Shown: positions 26,094-34,522 of the stretch, piece by piece
Position numbering within the stretch: the first letter of the stretch is position 1
Layout of the letters: every line of letters begins with the position of its first letter
DNA from: Candidatus Methanomethylophilaceae archaeon
Lineage (GTDB): Archaea > Thermoplasmatota > Thermoplasmata > Methanomassiliicoccales > Methanomethylophilaceae
Direction: 5' to 3'
Assembly (NCBI GenBank): GCA_944322255.1
Contig: CALUOK010000008.1
Coordinates: 20,507 to 84,506, forward strand
Length of the DNA stretch: 64,000 bases
Made by a program: the position numbers and the translations under genes
Notes under the pieces: generated by a model
Databases searched by the model: none
What the model was told of the DNA's origin: nothing
The model's input: only the letters and a program-made list of their open reading frames with translations

Positions 26094-26849
26094 ATGATTT
26101 CTTTCATAGGTGCGGGTCCCGGCGACCCCGAGCTGCTCACACTCAAGGGCAAGAGGCTGATCGACGAGGCGGACGTGATCATCTACGCCGGCTCCCTGGT
26201 CAACCCGGATGTCCTCTCCGGAAAGAAGGAGGGCGCCAAGGTCTACAACAGCGCCCTGATGGACCTGGACGAGGTCATCGAGGTCATGGAGAAGGCCGAG
26301 AAAGAGGGCAAGAAGTGCGTCCGCGTGCACACCGGCGACCCGGCCATCTACGGCGCCCACAGGGAGCAGATGGACAGGCTGGACAAGCTCGGCATCACGT
26401 ACGAGGTCATCCCCGGGGTCTCCTCGTTCCTGGGCACCGCGGCGGTGCTCAACAGAGAGTACACCATGCCCGGCAAGAGCCAGACCGTCATACTCACCAG
26501 GATGGAGGGCAGGACGCCCATGCCCCCGGGGGAGAAGCTCCCGGACCTGGCCAGGCACCACGCCTCCATGGTCATATTCCTCTCAATAGGCTTCATGGAC
26601 GAGATGGTGAGGCAGCTGGAGGAGGGAGGCTACGAGCCCACCACCCCCGTGGCTGTCGTGTACAAGGCTACATGGCCCGACCAGAAGATCGTCACCGGAA
26701 TCCTGCAGGACATCGCCCAGAAGGTGAAGGACGCCGGCATCAAGAAGACCGCCCTCACCGTCGTCGGGGACTTCCTCGGGGACGAGTACGAGCTGTCCAA
26801 GCTCTACGACAAGCACTTCACCACCGAGTTCCGCAAGGGGGTGGAGTGA
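26094..26849 (+). CDS. cbiF: Cobalt-precorrin-4 C11-methyltransferase CbiF
   Basis: 251 residues. MISFIGAGPGDPELLTLKGK start, VHTGDPAIYGAHREQMDRL loop, VIPGVSSFLGTAAVLNREYT and VVYKATWPDQKIVTG are hallmark CbiF/CobM motifs. It methylates C11. ATG 26094 follows cbiL by 6 bp with an AAGGGGTGA ribosome site, and the stop overlaps the cbiH start. Confidence 0.93.
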   Translation: MISFIGAGPGDPELLTLKGKRLIDEADVIIYAGSLVNPDVLSGKKEGAKVYNSALMDLDEVIEVMEKAEKEGKKCVRVHTGDPAIYGAHREQMDRLDKLGITYEVIPGVSSFLGTAAVLNREYTMPGKSQTVILTRMEGRTPMPPGEKLPDLARHHASMVIFLSIGFMDEMVRQLEEGGYEPTTPVAVVYKATWPDQKIVTGILQDIAQKVKDAGIKKTALTVVGDFLGDEYELSKLYDKHFTTEFRKGVE

Positions 26850-27595
26850 TGGCCAGGGGCAAGCTCCACGTCGTCGGCTTCGGGCCCGGCGGCCACGAGC
26901 ACATGACCTTCAAGGCCGCCCAGGTGATCCAGGACGCCGACGTCGTCACCGGCTACACCACCTACATCAAGATGCTCCAGCCGATCTTCCCGGACAAGGA
27001 GTACAAGGCCACCGGGATGATGAAGGAGGTCGAGAGGTGCAGGATGGCCATCGAGGACGCCATGTCCGGCAAGGACGTGGCCATCGTCTCCTCGGGGGAC
27101 TCCGGCATCTACGGCATGGCGGGCATCGTCTACCAGCTGGCGGACGAGATGAAGGCCGACATAGACATAGACACCGTCCCCGGAATGACCGCCGCCTCCA
27201 CAGCGGCGTCGGTGCTGGGGGCACCGCTGATGCACGACATCGCCATCATCAGCCTCTCCGACCTGATGACGCCCATCGACCTCATCATGAGGAGGGTCGA
27301 GTGCGCCGGGGAGGGGGACTTCGTCGTGTGTCTCTACAACCCCAAGAGCAAGACGAGGACCGAGTACCTCAACGACGCTCGTGAAATCCTTTTGAAGCAC
27401 CGCTCCCCGGAGACCCCGGTCGGAATCGTCAGGAACGCCGGCAGGGACGACGAGAGCAAGCAGGTAACCACATTAGGGGACCTGGACAAGGCGGATGTGG
27501 ACATGTTCTCGATCGTAATCATCGGGAACTCCCAGACGTACGTGTCGAACGGCAGGATGATCACACCCAGAGGATACAGAATCGGAAGTGATTGA
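26849..27595 (+). CDS. cbiH: Cobalt-precorrin-3B C17-methyltransferase CbiH
   Basis: 248 residues. KLHVVGFGPGGHEHMTFKA, VSSGDSGIYGMAGIVYQL and TVPGMTAASTAASVLGAPL identify CbiH/CobJ, which methylates C17 and contracts the ring. ATG 26849 overlaps the cbiF TGA by one base. No extra C-terminal ferredoxin-like domain is present. Confidence 0.92.
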   Translation: MARGKLHVVGFGPGGHEHMTFKAAQVIQDADVVTGYTTYIKMLQPIFPDKEYKATGMMKEVERCRMAIEDAMSGKDVAIVSSGDSGIYGMAGIVYQLADEMKADIDIDTVPGMTAASTAASVLGAPLMHDIAIISLSDLMTPIDLIMRRVECAGEGDFVVCLYNPKSKTRTEYLNDAREILLKHRSPETPVGIVRNAGRDDESKQVTTLGDLDKADVDMFSIVIIGNSQTYVSNGRMITPRGYRIGSD

Positions 27596-28225
27596 TTGAC
27601 ATTGGAATTCGTGAAACCCGAGGACATAGAGAAACGCAGCATGCAGATCATCACGTCGGAGCTGAACGGCAGGACATGGCCCGAGCCCCAGTTCTCCATC
27701 GTGAAGAGGTGCATCCACACGTCGGCTGACTTCGACTACGCCGACAACCTGGCATTCTCGGAGGACGCCGCGGAGATCGGCGTGCAGGCCATCAGGGACG
27801 GGGCGGACATCGTCACCGACACCAAGATGGCCGCGGCGGGCATCAACAAGAAGAAGCTCGGCGCCTACGGCGGCAAGGTCCACTGCTTCATCAGCGACGA
27901 CGACGTGGTCGCCGAGGCGAAGGAGCGCGGATGCACCCGCGCCACCGTCTGCATGGAGCGCGGAGCGGAGATCGCCAGGGAGAAACCCGTGATCTTCGCC
28001 ATAGGCAACGCCCCCACCGCCCTGGTGAGGCTGTGCGAGCTCATCGACGCCGGCGAGGTCAAGCCGGCACTGGTCATCGGAGCCCCCGTGGGGTTCGTGA
28101 ACGTCGTCGAATCAAAGGAGATGCTCATGGAGCGCGACGTCCCGTTCATCGTCCCCAGGGGTAGGAAGGGCGGCTCCAACATCGCCGCCACCATCTGCAA
28201 CTCGATGATCTACTTCAAGGGTTGA
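27596..28225 (+). CDS. cbiC: Cobalt-precorrin-8 methylmutase CbiC
   Basis: Moves the C11 methyl to C12, giving cobyrinate. 209 residues with KRCIHTSADFDYADNLAFS, which contains the catalytic His in the conserved IHTSAD segment, and VGAPVGFVNVVESKE-like residues later (GAPVGFVNVVE). There is no ATG at the front: TTG at 27596 directly after the cbiH stop, or TTG at 27602, both after GGAAGTGA. The latter gives better ribosome-site spacing. Last gene of the operon. Confidence 0.9.
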   Translation: MTLEFVKPEDIEKRSMQIITSELNGRTWPEPQFSIVKRCIHTSADFDYADNLAFSEDAAEIGVQAIRDGADIVTDTKMAAAGINKKKLGAYGGKVHCFISDDDVVAEAKERGCTRATVCMERGAEIAREKPVIFAIGNAPTALVRLCELIDAGEVKPALVIGAPVGFVNVVESKEMLMERDVPFIVPRGRKGGSNIAATICNSMIYFKG

Positions 28226-28234
28226 ACCAATTTA

Positions 28235-28250
28235 CCCGCCGGAAGGCGGG
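28235..28250 (+). terminator. Hairpin terminator after cbiC
   Basis: CCCGCC-GGAA-GGCGGG, a 6-bp GC stem with a GNRA-like loop, lies 9 bp after the stop and is followed at a distance by TCTCTTCTATTATT. Confidence 0.6.
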
Positions 28251-28553
28251 GTCCACCACATCTCTTCTATTATTCGACGATTCCCGGAATCCGTCGCATG
28301 TGTGATGTCGGACATGCAGTCGGGATTGTTGCATAATTTTGGAATTTCTATCCACCAATATTTCAATGTTTGTGTCCTGATGGCAATCTTTGTCCATCAA
28401 GCTATACCGGGGTAAGGTACTTTAAAAATCGAATTTCGAAGAAAAACGAAGATTACAGAACGTCCGCTGGCGGATACAGGTGGGAGAAATCTTCAGAAAT
28501 CATGGCAAACGGTGGCAATCTTCTATTTTCTGACATAATTTAACGGCTTTGAG
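28251..28553. other. AT-rich intergenic region upstream of cbiM
   Basis: No convincing gene. A 61-codon minus-strand frame has no ribosome site. An ACTTTAAAAATC stretch near 28420 is TATA-like but far from cbiM. The functional promoter appears to be at 28554-28605. Confidence 0.4.
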
Positions 28554-28570
28554 TTGGATGAATCATCCTA
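28554..28570. promoter_or_regulatory. Operator TTGGAT-GAATC-ATCCTA (cbiM, upstream copy)
   Basis: 11 of 12 consensus positions. It lies just upstream of the TATA-like TTTATACATAA (about 28575-28585). Confidence 0.65.
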
Positions 28571-28588
28571 ACAGATTTATACATAAGA

Positions 28589-28605
28589 TTGGATTCAACA
28601 TCCAA
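28589..28605. promoter_or_regulatory. Operator TTGGAT-TCAAC-ATCCAA (cbiM, downstream copy)
   Basis: Exact consensus. It sits just after the TATA element, over the expected transcription start. The two copies flank the TATA box with centres 35 bp apart. The leader from here to cbiM (28676) also holds CCGGGACATGTCCCGG, a short hairpin at about 28640-28656. Confidence 0.7.
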
Positions 28606-28675
28606 TTCCTATCGGTAGCGGAAACGACCGCGGTAAAACCCGGGACATGTCCCGGATAATCAAGGTGAATTCAAA

Positions 28676-29731
28676 ATGCACATAATGGAAGGATATCTAG
28701 ACCCCATCTGGTGTGCCGTGTGGTTCATCCTCGCTATCCCCTTCATCGTGTTCGGTGCAAGGGCGATCGTGAAGCTGATGCGCGAGCACCCGGAGCAGAA
28801 GATGACTGTAGCCCTCTCCGGAGCCTTCATCTTCCTTCTCTCATCCATGAAACTGCCCTCTGTGACGGGTTCGAGTTCTCACCCCACCGGTACGGGCCTG
28901 TCCGCCGTCCTGTACGGTGTCAGCGCCACCTCTTTCCTCGCCCTGATCGTCCTGATCTTCCAGGCGATCCTTCTGGCTCACGGCGGAATAACCACGCTCG
29001 GAGCCAACGTCTTCTCCATGGGTATCTTCGGACCCCTCTGCGGAGTCCTCATCTGGAACCTTATGAGGAAGGCCGGAGCGAGCATCCCGGTGAGCATGCT
29101 GGGTGCGGCCATCGTCGCCGACCTGCTCACATACGTCTGCACCTCCGTCCAGATGGGACTCAACTGGGGAGGATACGCCGAGTTCCTCACAACCTTCGCC
29201 GTCACGCAGATCCCGCTGGCCATCGTAGAGGGAATCCTCTTCTACATGTTCGCCCAGTACCTGCTCAACAACAAGCCCGAGGTCTTCGAGACCGCCGGCG
29301 GAATCATCATGCCCAGGAAGGAGGCCGTCCCGGTCACCGAGACCGGCAGCAAGAAGTCCAGGAACATCTACATCGCCGGATTCGCTGTGATCGCTGTCGT
29401 GGTCATCGCCATCCTCGCCTACGGAGCCTCCGTGGGATTCGAGTTCGGCGGAGCCGACGACGCGGCCGGAAGCCTCGTCGACGGAGAGCCCTGGTGGACT
29501 GGAATATGGGGAGACTACGAGCTGCCCGGAGAGACCGAGAGCATGCTCTTCGCCCTGCAGGCCGCCATCGGTGCGATCATCATCGGGTTCGTCATCGGAA
29601 GGTTCACCAGGACCAAGGCCGAGAAGGAGATGCTCAAGGGCAACGAGGGCAACGGAGGATCCCAGAACAGGGTCCAGGGTGCCGAGCCCGTCTCCGAGGC
29701 CCCCGCAGGCGAGAAGTACTACTACAAGTGA
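28676..29731 (+). CDS. cbiM: Cobalt ECF transporter S component, CbiM-CbiN fusion
   Basis: 351 residues. The CbiM part (about 1-225) begins MHIMEGYLDPIWCAVWF; in this family the N-terminal Met-His and the following residues coordinate Co2+. It continues with several TM helices including SSSHPTGTGLSAVLYG and TTLGANVFSMGIFGP. Residues ~235-330 form a CbiN-like module: TM helix (IYIAGFAVIAVVVIAILAYG), extracytoplasmic loop with FEFGGADDAAGSLVDG, and second TM (AAIGAIIIGFVIG). Normally CbiN is separate. ATG 28676 opens the cbiMN-Q-O-O operon under two operators. A hydrophilic ~40-residue tail follows. Confidence 0.9.
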   Translation: MHIMEGYLDPIWCAVWFILAIPFIVFGARAIVKLMREHPEQKMTVALSGAFIFLLSSMKLPSVTGSSSHPTGTGLSAVLYGVSATSFLALIVLIFQAILLAHGGITTLGANVFSMGIFGPLCGVLIWNLMRKAGASIPVSMLGAAIVADLLTYVCTSVQMGLNWGGYAEFLTTFAVTQIPLAIVEGILFYMFAQYLLNNKPEVFETAGGIIMPRKEAVPVTETGSKKSRNIYIAGFAVIAVVVIAILAYGASVGFEFGGADDAAGSLVDGEPWWTGIWGDYELPGETESMLFALQAAIGAIIIGFVIGRFTRTKAEKEMLKGNEGNGGSQNRVQGAEPVSEAPAGEKYYYK

Positions 29732-29737
29732 TAGAAG

Positions 29738-30595
29738 ATGACAGGGAAAGGCGCTAAACCCAGGGAGAAGGCCTCCGGGACATCAGAACACATACAGATG
29801 GACGCTCTGGCGTACAGTTCGAGGATGCTCCACTGGCCCCCGTTGGGCAAGCTGCTCCTTGTCATCTCGGTTCTCGTCGTAAACATAATGACCGATTCGG
29901 TCATCACGGCATTCGCTGTGATGGCCCTCGGTCTGATCCTCATGGCGTACTCCACGAACATGAGGATCCCCTTCATCCTCGGCGTGTTCATCGCCGAGGC
30001 TATACTCATTCTGATAATAGCATGCGGAATAATATCCATCAACGGGGACACGTCGCAGCCCTGCATATGGAGCGCGGACTTCCTGTGGATGGACTTCTAC
30101 ATGACCTCCGACAGTTTCAACGAGGCCTGGCTGGTGATGATCAGGGCGATTGCGGGAATCACAATGATGATGGCCTTCGCCACATCCACGCCCATTCCCC
30201 ATTTGGCGCAGGCGCTCAGGCAGATCAGGATCCCCGACGAGATATGCGAGATCGTCGTCCTCATCTACCGCTACGCGTTCCTGCTCTTGGAGAGGCTGGA
30301 CACCATGTGGAGCGCCGCCAGCAGCAGGCTCGGGTTCTCCGGTTTCAGACGCACGATGAGGACCACGGCCTCCATAGCCGTGGGGATATTCACCTCGTCG
30401 ATGAACCTGGCCGACAAGGCCCAGGTCTCCCTGGAGTGCAGGGGCTACCGCGGGTACTTCCCCATATGGAACCGTCCCAAGAAGGCCGGGGTCGGCTGGG
30501 TGGCCATCGCCGTCGTCACGTTCGTCCTGTTGTACATCCTCGGGACGCACACCGAGGGCGTCATCGATTTCGCCGGTATCGTATTCGGGGTGTGA
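29738..30595 (+). CDS. cbiQ: Cobalt ECF transporter T component CbiQ
   Basis: 285-residue membrane protein with ~5 TM helices. The coupling motifs that contact CbiO appear as the ARG-like ASSRLGFSGFRR and the SLECRGYRG segments in the C-terminal cytosolic half. It follows cbiMN by 6 bp and precedes the first cbiO by 2 bp. It forms the scaffold of the CbiMNQO importer. Confidence 0.9.
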   Translation: MTGKGAKPREKASGTSEHIQMDALAYSSRMLHWPPLGKLLLVISVLVVNIMTDSVITAFAVMALGLILMAYSTNMRIPFILGVFIAEAILILIIACGIISINGDTSQPCIWSADFLWMDFYMTSDSFNEAWLVMIRAIAGITMMMAFATSTPIPHLAQALRQIRIPDEICEIVVLIYRYAFLLLERLDTMWSAASSRLGFSGFRRTMRTTASIAVGIFTSSMNLADKAQVSLECRGYRGYFPIWNRPKKAGVGWVAIAVVTFVLLYILGTHTEGVIDFAGIVFGV

Positions 30596-30597
30596 GC

Positions 30598-31719
30598 ATG
30601 GATTTCGAGTACATCATCGAGGCAAGGGATCTGACATACAGCTACGAGAAGAAGGACGGCGCCCCCATGTCTCTGAAGGGCGTTTCCCTCGGAATCAAAC
30701 CCGGCATCCGCACCGTCATACTCGGGGCGAACGGTGCGGGGAAGTCCACTCTGTTCTATCATTTCAACGGCGTGTTCAAGCCGAAGTCGGGGGAGGTCCT
30801 GTACAGGGGCATCCCCCTGTGCTACGACAAGGAGATTCTCTACCAGCTGAGGGAGGACATCGCGGTCGTGGTGCAGAACCCGGACGAGCAGATATTCTCG
30901 TCCACGGTGGAGGAGGACGTGGCTTTCGGGCCGATGAACAGGAACCTTCCCCCGGATGTCGTGGAGAGCAGGATCAGGGACAGTCTGTTCAAGGTGGGCA
31001 TGGAGGAGTTCAGGAACCGTCCAACCACCCAGCTGTCCTACGGGCAGAAGAAGAGGGTGGCCATCGCCGGCGCCCTGGCCATGGAACCCAAGGTGCTGAT
31101 CCTGGACGAGCCCACCGCCGGTCTGGACCCGCAGATGTCCCAGGAGGTCATGGAGCTGGTCGACCAGATGTGCATGACGGGGACGACGGTGATCATATCG
31201 ACCCACGATGTGGATCTGGCCTATGCCTGGGCTGATGAGATCCATGTCCTCAGGCTGGGACACCTGGTCTACTCGGGCAAACCAGAGGAGTTCTTCGAGG
31301 ACAGGGACTCCGTCGCCCTGTCCGGTCTGTCCCTTCCGCACACGTTCTCCATCAACCACTCGCTGGAGGCGATCAGGGGGCTTCCGGATGCACCATATCC
31401 CCGGACCAACAGCCAGCTGCTCGCCAAGCTCGCCCCGTCGGACTCGGACTTCGGGCGGATAAGGATCGTCCCCGTCTCCCAGGACAGCCAGATAGACACA
31501 GACGGGGACGTGGTGGGCGTGTACGGCTTCGAGGCGAAGAAGCTGTTCCGCGACCGCGGCATATCCGCCGACATCAACTTCAACGCCATAGAGGGCTGCT
31601 GTCTCAGCGCCATGCAAGGTCACGACACGACCATCTACTGCGACCAGGAACTCGCGGCCACGATCAGGTACAGGATAGGCATACTGACGATGTTCGGGCA
31701 TGTCCCGGAGGTGGTGTGA
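30598..31719 (+). CDS. cbiO: ECF ATPase CbiO, copy 1, with extra C-terminal domain
   Basis: 373 residues. Walker A LGANGAGKST, Q-loop VVQNPDEQIF, signature LSYGQKKR, Walker B VLILDEPTAGLD and H-loop STHDVDLA define CbiO in the first ~235 residues. The last ~135 residues, including YPRTNSQLLAKL and a GVYGFEAKKLFRDRG...FNAIEGCCL...QGHDTTIYCD block, are an extra domain shared with copy 2 and not part of standard CbiO. ATG 30598; the stop overlaps copy 2. Confidence 0.88.
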   Translation: MDFEYIIEARDLTYSYEKKDGAPMSLKGVSLGIKPGIRTVILGANGAGKSTLFYHFNGVFKPKSGEVLYRGIPLCYDKEILYQLREDIAVVVQNPDEQIFSSTVEEDVAFGPMNRNLPPDVVESRIRDSLFKVGMEEFRNRPTTQLSYGQKKRVAIAGALAMEPKVLILDEPTAGLDPQMSQEVMELVDQMCMTGTTVIISTHDVDLAYAWADEIHVLRLGHLVYSGKPEEFFEDRDSVALSGLSLPHTFSINHSLEAIRGLPDAPYPRTNSQLLAKLAPSDSDFGRIRIVPVSQDSQIDTDGDVVGVYGFEAKKLFRDRGISADINFNAIEGCCLSAMQGHDTTIYCDQELAATIRYRIGILTMFGHVPEVV

Positions 31720-32882
31720 TGTCCGACGGGACGATCGAGACTGTCGACCTCACGTATTGGTACTCCGGCAACGACTGGGCGTCCCTCGACGACGTGAGCA
31801 TCAAGATAAGGAAAGGTGTCAAGACCGTCATCCTGGGAGCCAACGGGGCGGGGAAGTCCACCCTGTTCTATCATTTCAACGGCGTGTTCAAGCCGAGTGC
31901 CGGTTCGGTGTCCTTCAACGGGGAGGTCATAAGCTACAGGCGGAAGGCCCTGAGGGCCCTGAGGTCCAAGGTGTCCGTCGTCCTCCAGAACCCGGACGAC
32001 CAGATATTCGGTCAGACCGTCGAGGAGGATGTGGCATACGGCCCCACGAACCTCGGTCTGGATGACGATGAGATCGAAAGCAGGGTTTCCAGAGCTCTCC
32101 GTCTAGTCGGTCTGGACGACCTCAGGGACAGGAACACGCTGAAGCTTTCCTACGGCCAGAGGAAGAGGCTTGCCCTCGCTGGCGCTCTGGCCATGGAGCC
32201 CGAGGTCCTGATCATGGACGAGCCCACGGCGGGTCTCGACCCCCAGATGGCACTCGAGCTGATGGAGCTGGCCGAACAGCTCCACCATTCAGGGACAACG
32301 GTGGTGATATCCACCCACGACGTGGATCTGGCCTATGCATGGGCAGACGAGATCCACGTGCTCAGGAGAGGGGAGCTCATATACTCCGGTCGCTCGGAGG
32401 AGTTCTACTCCGACCCCATCAGGGTCTACACCACCGGCGTGATGCAGCCGTCCATGTTCCTCATCAACAAGAGCCTCTGCGACATGCGCGGTCAACCGGA
32501 GGCCCCGTATCCCAGGACGGAGACGCAGCTGATCTCCAAGATGGCATCCGGCCCCAAGGGGAGGTTCCTCATCATGCCGGTCAGCGACAGGCTGGACAAG
32601 TACATGGTAGATGCGGCCGTGGACGAGGTCGGGGGCGACCTGGCCATAGGGCTCTACGGCGCCGTCACACGCAGCATGCTCTTCGACAGCATGCTGCCTG
32701 TGAACTACGTCTTCGACGGGTTCGAATCCTGCATGTCGGAGTGTCTGATGGGCAGGGACTCCCTGCTGCTGTGCGACGCGGACTGCGTGGACCTGATCCT
32801 GGCGAAGATGGAGAGGCTGAAGGACTTCGGCACCGTTGTGGAGTTCAAGGTCCTCGACGACCCCCACTCCGGAAGCGCCTGA
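31719..32882 (+). CDS. cbiO: ECF ATPase CbiO, copy 2, with the same extra C-terminal domain
   Basis: 387 residues, paralogous to copy 1 over the full length (same GANGAGKSTLFYHFNGVFKP segment). Walker A, Q-loop NPDDQIF, signature LSYGQRKR and Walker B LIMDEPTAGLD are intact, so a heterodimeric ATPase with copy 1 is likely, as in EcfA/EcfA'. The C-terminal domain shows YPRTETQLISKM and LYGAVTRSML...FESCMSECLMGRDSLLLCD. ATG 31719 used; GTG 31716 also possible. Last gene of the importer operon, convergent with the ABC-2 permease. Confidence 0.88.
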   Translation: MSDGTIETVDLTYWYSGNDWASLDDVSIKIRKGVKTVILGANGAGKSTLFYHFNGVFKPSAGSVSFNGEVISYRRKALRALRSKVSVVLQNPDDQIFGQTVEEDVAYGPTNLGLDDDEIESRVSRALRLVGLDDLRDRNTLKLSYGQRKRLALAGALAMEPEVLIMDEPTAGLDPQMALELMELAEQLHHSGTTVVISTHDVDLAYAWADEIHVLRRGELIYSGRSEEFYSDPIRVYTTGVMQPSMFLINKSLCDMRGQPEAPYPRTETQLISKMASGPKGRFLIMPVSDRLDKYMVDAAVDEVGGDLAIGLYGAVTRSMLFDSMLPVNYVFDGFESCMSECLMGRDSLLLCDADCVDLILAKMERLKDFGTVVEFKVLDDPHSGSA

Positions 32883-32894
32883 GCCCGTCAGCGC

Positions 32895-33641
32895 TCATCT
32901 TCTGCTTCTCGTCAGGAGATGCACCGAGAGCGAGTAGAACGCAGCCATGTAGATCAGCATGGCCGCCAGGGAGACCCATGGGACCCCTGTTCCAAGCATC
33001 GCCGATCTGAGGCATTCCGTGCTGTGCGTCAGGGGCAGGATGAGGATCGCATCCTGGATCGCACCCGGCAGGGAGTCCAGGGAGAACACGGTCCCGCAGA
33101 GGAACGTCATCGGGAGGACGACCAGGCTGTTGAACAGGTTGAGCGTCAGATGCGAGTTCGCCAGAAGTCCAGATGCGACCCCGAGGAGGCCGTAGGTGAG
33201 GCACGAGGCCACGATCAGCACCACGGCCGACGGTGTCAGATGCAGGTCCGGGGTGAGCAGGAGCCCCATGGCGTAGAGCAGGGCGCAGCTGATGAGCCCC
33301 CGTGCCATCCCCGCATACGCCTTCCCGAGCACTATCGCGGACGGAGACATGGAGCACAGGAAGAGCTCGTCGAAGCTCTGGTAGTAGGTGCGCTGCAACA
33401 TGACCTTGGTGGCCACGGAGCTCACGCAGGCGGTCAGGGTGGTCAGGGCCACCACGCCAGGGATCATGAACGAGATGTAGTCGTACCCGTCCATGGTGAT
33501 CCCGTCGCCTAGTCCGTATCCGAACGCCGCCAGGTACAGCAGAGGCGTGACGAGGCACGTGATCAGGACTGTGGCGATGTTCCGCCTGATGAAGCACATG
33601 TCTATCCATGCGATCCTGAAAGAGTCCGTCAGGGCGCTCAT
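32895..33641 (-). CDS. ABC-2 type permease (set 1)
   Basis: 248 residues, six predicted TM helices, DrrB/NodJ-like: VLITCLVTPLLYLAAFGYGLG, a re-entrant MLQRTYYQSFDELFLCSMSP coupling region and the conserved VVLPMTFLCGTVFSLDSLP before the last helices. Such permeases export drugs, lipids or heme-like molecules. ATG 33641 overlaps the stop of the ATPase gene. Third gene of the minus-strand operon that begins with the CobN-type gene. Homologous to the permeases at 53908-54672 and 55293-56051. Confidence 0.82.
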   Translation of the reverse strand: MSALTDSFRIAWIDMCFIRRNIATVLITCLVTPLLYLAAFGYGLGDGITMDGYDYISFMIPGVVALTTLTACVSSVATKVMLQRTYYQSFDELFLCSMSPSAIVLGKAYAGMARGLISCALLYAMGLLLTPDLHLTPSAVVLIVASCLTYGLLGVASGLLANSHLTLNLFNSLVVLPMTFLCGTVFSLDSLPGAIQDAILILPLTHSTECLRSAMLGTGVPWVSLAAMLIYMAAFYSLSVHLLTRSRR

Positions 33642-34522
33642 ATCCTGAACCTCACCTCCTCCGTGGCCTGCACGTCCCGCCCGGTCATCTCGAGGAACAC
33701 GTCCTCCAGGCTGGTGGCGCGGATGGCGACCCCCGGCCCCGCAGGCAGGGAGTCCCTGAACCTTATGGCCCCGTCCCAGTCGGGGAAGTATCTGCAGACC
33801 TTCGTCCCGGAGTCGCGGTACTCGACCGTCCATCTTCCGACGGAGTCCATGAGTTCGGCTGGTGTTCCGATGCAGACTGTCCTCCCGTGGTCGATGATGG
33901 CCGTCCTGTCGCAGAGCTCCTCCGCCTCGTCCATGTAATGGGTGGTGATGAAGATCGTCCTGCCGTCCGAGTTCAGGCGGCAGATCAGGTCCCACAGCAT
34001 GTGCCTGGACTGGGTGTCCAGTCCGGCCGTGGGTTCGTCCAGGAACAGGATCGAAGGGTCATGGACCAGGGCGCACACGATGGCCACCCTGCGCTTCCAG
34101 CCGCCTGAGAGGTTGACCACGAGCCTGTCGAGGTAGGGCTCCAGCCCCATCATGCCCACCAGCTCCTCCATGCGGCGGCCGGCCTCCTTGGCAGGTATCC
34201 TGTGGAGTATGGCATGGTATCTGATGTTCTCCCGTACGGTCACGTCTCTGTCCAGGGCGATGTGCTGTTGGACGATGCCTATCCTCTCCTTCACGGGGTC
34301 GGACAGTCCGGAGACCGTCCTGCCCTGGATCTCTACGGTTCCGGAGGTCGCCGGAGCCATCATGGTCAGCATGCGTATGGTGGTCGTCTTCCCGGCGCCG
34401 TTTGGTCCCAGGAAGCCGAATATCTCCCCTTCCCGTATGTCCAGGTCTATGCCGTCCACCGCGGTGACGTCCCCGAACCTCTTGACGAGTCCCTTTGCGG
34501 AGACCACTGTGTCCCCCTTCAC
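33638..34522 (-). CDS. ABC-2 type ATPase (CcmA/DrrA family, set 1)
   Basis: 294 residues. Walker A GPNGAGKTTT, Q-loop IVQQHIALD, signature LSGGWKRR, Walker B ILFLDEPTAGLD, H-loop TTHYMDEAE, then a DrrA-type C-terminal tail. The start is GTG 34522, overlapping the CobN stop (GTGA) after GAGGGG; a longer frame runs inside the cobN gene and is rejected. It powers the adjacent permease. Tight coupling to a CobN-type subunit suggests a tetrapyrrole or metal substrate, but this is inference. Confidence 0.83.
   Translation of the reverse strand: MKGDTVVSAKGLVKRFGDVTAVDGIDLDIREGEIFGFLGPNGAGKTTTIRMLTMMAPATSGTVEIQGRTVSGLSDPVKERIGIVQQHIALDRDVTVRENIRYHAILHRIPAKEAGRRMEELVGMMGLEPYLDRLVVNLSGGWKRRVAIVCALVHDPSILFLDEPTAGLDTQSRHMLWDLICRLNSDGRTIFITTHYMDEAEELCDRTAIIDHGRTVCIGTPAELMDSVGRWTVEYRDSGTKVCRYFPDWDGAIRFRDSLPAGPGVAIRATSLEDVFLEMTGRDVQATEEVRFRI

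Noticed and set aside
28215..28400. 61-codon minus-strand frame after cbiC
   Set aside because: It begins in AT-rich DNA without ribosome site or TATA box and overlaps the terminator.
28554..28675. Cobalamin riboswitch in front of cbiM
   Set aside because: No B12-box-like conserved core or long multi-stem leader; regulation is better explained by the two protein-type palindromes around the TATA box.
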